Origin: Siphonodentalium dalli
Taxonomy: Eukaryota; Mollusca; Scaphopoda; Gadilida; Siphonodentaliidae
NCBI GenBank assembly: GCA_032622095.1
Contig: CP136066.1
Span: 66,536,278 to 66,600,277 of the forward strand
DNA length: 64,000 bases
Direction: 5' to 3'
Shown here: positions 59,851 through 64,000 of the stretch, in pieces
How positions within the stretch are numbered: the stretch's first letter is position 1
How the letters are laid out: the number at the start of each line of letters is the position of its first letter
The notes under the pieces: model-generated
What the model saw: only the letters and a program-made list of their open reading frames with translations
The model's database searches: none
Told to the model about the DNA's origin: nothing
Made by a program: the position numbers and the translations under genes

Positions 59851-60490
59851 AAAATTTCAAACCTCATACTCCCCTCAGGTTGGAAGTGATGACCATTTCT
59901 GTCCACAAATTTGACCAAATGTAGTAAAATATTGTTTTGCTAAACTAATTAGCAGTTTTGTATTGGCCATGTGGATGTGGGGCAATGACACACCGGGCCG
60001 ACCATGGTTCGATCCGGTGTGCGAAAATTTAGAAATCTTAACAAGAAAATTTTGAAATCGTAACATCTACACTAGCCTCAAGCCTTCCTACCGTTGTAAA
60101 TTTAAACCCTACACCCCCCACTTAGGTTGGAAAATTTTCAACTGATGACAATTCCAATGACAATGTTGACCAAATGTATGACAATATTGTTTTCTTAAAT
60201 TAACTAGAAGTTTTTGACTGGCCACGGGGGAGGGACCAGGACACAAGCTTTCCAAGTGTTGGAAATTTCCAATCTGTTACCCCTCCTAAGGTTGGAAAAT
60301 TTCCAACTGATGACCATTTCTGTCCAAAGTTTTTACCAAACATAGGAACATTTCCCCCCCCCCAATAAATTGTTTTATAATCAAACTACAAGAACATATT
60401 TCACCTATTGTTGGTGTGAAATTTCCAACTAATGTTTTGGCAAGTATGAAATTTCCAACTGTTATACTTTTGACCAAAGTTGGGGGGCTA
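59851..60490. repeat. Diverged ~190-bp tandem repeats ('GGTTGGAAAATTTTCAACTGATGACAATT')
   Basis: Related blocks start near 59878 (ggttggaagtgatgaccatt), 60124 (ggttggaaaattttcaactg) and 60291 (ggttggaaaatttccaactg). Each is followed by tgaccaaatgta and a (t)attgttttg.taaa stretch. A tRNA-like word ggttcgatcc at 60006 was examined and rejected. Confidence 0.6.
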
Positions 60491-60517
60491 ACTACTAGTA
60501 TACGTGCGAAATAAATC

Positions 60518-60790
60518 TCTGTAGTTCCACTGGTAACGATGCTACCGGAATTTGCCTGTAAATATCATGCAAATTATCTCACAAGAATAAATCATACAGG
60601 TATTTGGAGGTAGCACTGGTAGTACAAGTGGAACTATATAAATGTTACTTCCGATGTCTTTCGCTCTGGTAAAGATGCATGTTAGGTGCATATTTCCGTT
60701 CATATTCTGGCACCATGTGGTTTTCTATGACGAAATGCCCACAAAAATGTACCTTGCAAACTTGCCAGCGTATGAACGTACCCTGAATCA
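60518..60790. repeat. Hairpin repeat related to 37935-38180
   Basis: gtagttccactggtaacgat (60518) pairs with tagtacaagtggaactata (to 60640), and gctaccgg..tttgcctgta pairs with tacaggtatttggaggtagc. The following aacttgccagcgtatgaacg parallels 38168. Nothing else is identified to 61048. Confidence 0.6.
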
Positions 60791-61048
60791 TGCCAGAAGC
60801 TGGGGTTTGTCCCACAAAAATATTCATGATTGCCAATTACTCAATCAATATATTCACTGCAAGTCTATCACAGCTAGTGACAGTCAGTTGTGGTGTTCAA
60901 TTATTAACAGACTTTTTCATTATATTACATTTAATTACATGCGGCAACACTCACTTAAAAAGTTGCTCAAATGTATGCATACTAATCACTTGACTATATT
61001 TAGACTCATTTATAGTGAAAATTCATACATGTGTTAAGTACCATATTA

Positions 61049-61984
61049 ATAAATAATTTTAAATCTGAATAATGACAAATTATAGCATTTAGAGGTGTAT
61101 CTACAGCAAAATTCAGCCCCTCCCTTTTAAAATTGATACATATGCCTATACATTGTACACATATGGCCATGTCCGATCTGCACTGAGGTGCCGGGAGCAT
61201 CCAAGGGCATCGGGGGGGGGGAGAGCCTACAAAAATGGCACTTGTCTGCCCAAAAAAGGGAATTTTCTCCGCAAACTCGGAAAAAACAACCATAAATTCA
61301 TTGTGGCAAAAATCCCTATTTTAAAGGTATTTGTCGGTTTTTATGGCCGTTTTTGACAAAAAATTAATATTCCTTGTGAAATTGGTGGTATTTGGACCCA
61401 AAAAGTTACATTTTGCTATAAAAACACGAGATTAAACACAGCATTTTCTGTCTCCAGAAAAAGGGCAAGTCCTGCCCCCTTGGTCAAGGGCAGGGGATCA
61501 GCTGCCCCCTCTTCCGGCACCCCTGCTGGGCTGATCACATACTTAATTGTATACATGCCCTAATGGCGCACTTTCTGTCGCTTTCGGCGCGGTGCGCCGA
61601 AAGCGACAAAAAGTGCGCCGATCGGCGCACATTTTGTCGCTTTCGGCGCTTTCGGCGCTTTCGGCGCGCGCCGAAACAACGCTAATGGCGCACTTTTTGT
61701 CGCTTTCGGCGCGCGCGCCGAAAGCGCCGAAAGCGACAAAAAGTGCGCCGATCGGCGCACATTTTGTCGCTTTCGGCGCTTTCGGCGCTTTCGGCGCGCG
61801 CCGAAACAACGCTAATGGCGCACTTTTTGTCGCTTTCGGCGCGCGCGCCGAAAGCGCCGAAAGCGACAAAAAGTGCGCCGATCGGCGCACATTTTGTCGC
61901 TTTCGGCGCTTTCGGCGCGATGCGCCGAAAGCGACAAAAAGTGCGCCGAAAGCGCCATTAGCAAGTGGCCGTAATAGGATTCCA
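61049..61984. mobile_element. Partial copy of the GC-rich TA-flanked element
   Basis: It parallels 42635-43043 (aattttaaatctgaataatg, gccatgtccgatctgcactg, cacatacttaattgta) and ends with the GC-rich array and GTGGCCGTAATAGGATTCCA followed by TA (61985). The left terminus is missing. The array is longer than on the 43-kb arm: the block GTGCGCCGATCGGCGCAC plus CAACGCTAATGGCGC repeats three times. Confidence 0.75.
61187..61522. mobile_element. 336-bp insert with GGTGCCGG ends
   Basis: GGTGCCGGGAG at the left and CTTCCGGCACC at the right are inverted. The equivalent position near 42786 lacks it (ctgcactggggtgatgac), so it was inserted into the partial element. It contains a ggggggggg run and ccctgcccctt-like stretches, with no frames. 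Confidence 0.6.
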
Positions 61985-62007
61985 TACATTTGCACGAAAT
62001 GGAACAG

Positions 62008-62061
62008 AAAAGAGCGTTCCGTTGTAGTCTACTCCTGATATGGTAGCAAGAAAGAGCGTTT
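62008..62061 (+). other. Solo copy of the paired AAAGAGCGTT module
   Basis: AAAGAGCGTTCCGTTG, then CTCCTGATATGG, then AAGAAAGAGCGTTT. The same arrangement occurs in the palindrome units and in the TTAA MITE copies. A TATA-like catataaag follows at about 62124. The meaning is unknown. Confidence 0.6.
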
Positions 62062-62190
62062 GTCTGATTTCTCGCGAAAAGTTGAAGAATGGCTGTGACT
62101 TTGGCAGGTGTTTTTCAGAGAGCATATAAAGCCGGTATACCAATAGTTCGTTTATTTATCGACCTATCCGTCGCTCAAAATTACGTAGTA

Positions 62191-64000
62191 ATGGATTGAG
62201 CCCATTGCTGTTACAGTGGGTCTCCTAAACATATCAAAGTCACTGTTCGTATCTTCCACCCTTTGTAAGAATGGTCCACAGAGACATGGGTCGCATGGCG
62301 ACTGGAGATAGGAAAAGGAAGTGTCTCACCCCCAACTTTGATCAAAACGTTGAACAATTGGAAATTTCATTCCTGGCACAAGATTGAAACGTTGATATTT
62401 ATAAGTTAAGTGAAACAAGTTGCTTATTTTTCTTTCTGTCAGTCACATGTTTGGATTTGCGTACCTCGAGACGGAGCCATGTTGGAATCACCAACAGTTG
62501 GAATGCTTGACTTCCCAGTTTAAAAATTACAACCCATGTATGAAGGTTGCAATTCGAATTCTCGGAATTTGTGTCTGGATCAAAGAGGAGTGCAATTGAA
62601 ATCTCCAAATTAGACGTCCCAGTCTGCATGATACACACCCAATTTATATAAACACCTCAAACTATATATATAAGTAAACCCCCTCACATGTTGTACTGTA
62701 TATCTCATTATTATCCATCCCTTAACTAATACTCTTTCTGATTGGGCAAAAGCCGCCACGTGATAATCCGGGGAAAAGTCATATTGGACTCCCGAATGTC
62801 ATATTTGACTCCCAAGTGTGATATATCACTTTTTTATCTGGACTGTGACGTCACGAATTAACTATTGCGAAATGAATCGGTGAAATTGTGATGCGCGCGC
62901 AGACGTTTCACTTCCGCGTTGAATTCTTTTTTCATTTCCGTGTTTACTGTTCCAAATCATGATTTCTGATGATCAAATAGAGGCTTTAAAGAGAATTAAG
63001 TGCCGACAAATACCAACAATAACCACTAAAGTTGTATTCCCAAAGTTTGGATAAACATACAGATGGATAATAAAAGTGTCATTATGTGGTTAAAAGTCAT
63101 ATTGGACTCGACACTGCGTGTCTCGTCCAATATGATTTTTCACCACAACCTGGACTCGTACAAGAAAAACACATATATATATACTGTACACAACATTGTA
63201 TAATAACTTTATAATAATAATCATGAGGTCTCTTCCCAGATAAATTGTACACTTATAATAAAGAATGATGAAGCGAGATCATTTCAACCTGTGTTATAAG
63301 GATGATTTGATAGTTTTTTTTAATTTTTTCAAAATGTAGGCCCATACTAGCTGCGAAGGAATTGCTATAAATTCTTAATTACTTCCTCCTTTATCCGTAC
63401 TAGGGCATGAGGTCGGAGGGTTCCCTATGTCAAATGTCGGGATAGCTTAGGGTGTAATTATAGTCGAAACTGGTGGAAATGTACATAATGTATTAAGGCA
63501 TATTGTCAGATTTTATACGTTATACATGCATACCACACCACTCGCATACCACAGTCACACCTACACAATAACTTAGAAGCAAACATGCAAACATAATATG
63601 AACACACACATAACAAAAATGTCAAAACAATAAAGAAATTCCCGCGTCGCTATCGACGCTGTATGGGCCGTTGTGGTTGGGGTATATGGCGTGAGCCAAT
63701 CAAATTATGTCTAGGATCGGTACTGCATAAATTCTAATGAATTGAATACCAATTAAATGAAACGGAATGTATATGGTCGGTCATAATTAATTAGTTTGCG
63801 AAAACTATTCGAATATAATACAATTAAGCAAGTATATACTGGATCATCCCTCTACACCACAGCCATGCTGTCTCTCAATGATATCATTATACGACCTATT
63901 ATAGAATAATGTGATGTCGCATGGAAGCTATACTTTATGGGGTTATTACGTAAGTTAGAGAAGTTACAGAGCAACAATAATGGTACCTAGTTTGATGAAG
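62191..64000 (+). repeat. 1.8-kb direct duplication, second copy (runs off window)
   Basis: Matches 54311-56152 from atggattgag to the window end. Differences are single bases, an added (ta)n near 63175 and loss of the left half of the hairpin near 63085. It ends within the LINE RT tail. Confidence 0.9.

Noticed and set aside
59974-60017. tRNA-derived SINE: TGGCCATGTGG and GGTTCGATCC resemble A and B boxes
   Set aside because: The boxes are only about 21 bp apart, one B-box base is missing and the surrounding arms do not fold as a tRNA.
60642-61037. 131-codon frame similar to one at 38086-38376
   Set aside because: Peptide similarity (LANL..YERTL) follows from DNA repeat similarity; no independent sign of coding selection.

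Overview
The window looks like a repeat-dominated stretch of an AT-rich invertebrate nuclear genome, most likely a mollusc. That guess rests on APE-type LINEs, a metazoan Ty1/copia element, many TTAA-flanked miniature elements and the widespread '...ataactctggtat...' repeat style; no host marker gene proves it. I recognise no intact host protein-coding gene, rRNA, tRNA or CRISPR array. Almost everything readable is mobile or repetitive, and most open frames are accidental or copies of repeat sequence.

Region 1 (1-13287) is a huge palindrome with no spacer. Arms of 6261 and 7026 bp meet at 6261/6262 inside the 8-bp palindrome TGTTAACA. Each arm has an outer 970-bp part (1-970 and 12318-13287) carrying tandem CRE/CCAAT-like motifs, then tandem ~1956-bp units. 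The left arm has lost 767 bp at a GTCA microhomology (4452). The unit contains a diverged relative of a TTAA-type miniature transposon, a set of ATTAGG-box motifs phased every ~207 bp, and a ~54-bp module that recurs elsewhere in the window.

Region 2 (13288-26805) holds a hAT/ZNF862-like transposase pseudogene (14352-15089, minus), a LINE fragment (15738-16962) and a Ty1/copia polyprotein. The copia element is split by a TTAA-flanked MITE (17673-18165) and by a 6.4-kb non-coding element with terminal direct repeats that look like LTRs (18295-24680). After the second interruption, copia continues to about 26805.

Region 3 (26806-39748) holds a nearly complete but broken APE-type LINE on the minus strand (28974-32861) with an in-frame ~38-residue repeat at its N-terminus. 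Short hairpins and tandem repeats follow.

Region 4 (39749-50078) has a second large inverted repeat (39749-43460), inside which lies a TA-flanked element built of GC-rich 'GCGCCGAAAGCG' words. It also has two hairpin plus minisatellite TTAA elements (43494-44057, 44697-45316), further TTAA elements (46380-46766, 47744-48101, 48711-50078) and a 915-bp insert bounded by a 16-bp duplication.

Region 5 (50079-64000) has a LINE tail with a GA microsatellite, a 660-bp tandem duplication carrying a TTAA element twice, and a 1.8-kb direct duplication (54311-56152 and 62191-64000) that ends in a LINE reverse-transcriptase tail. It also has mollusc-style tandem repeats, a 500-bp TA-flanked GC-rich element (58759-59258) and a partial copy of it (61049-61984).
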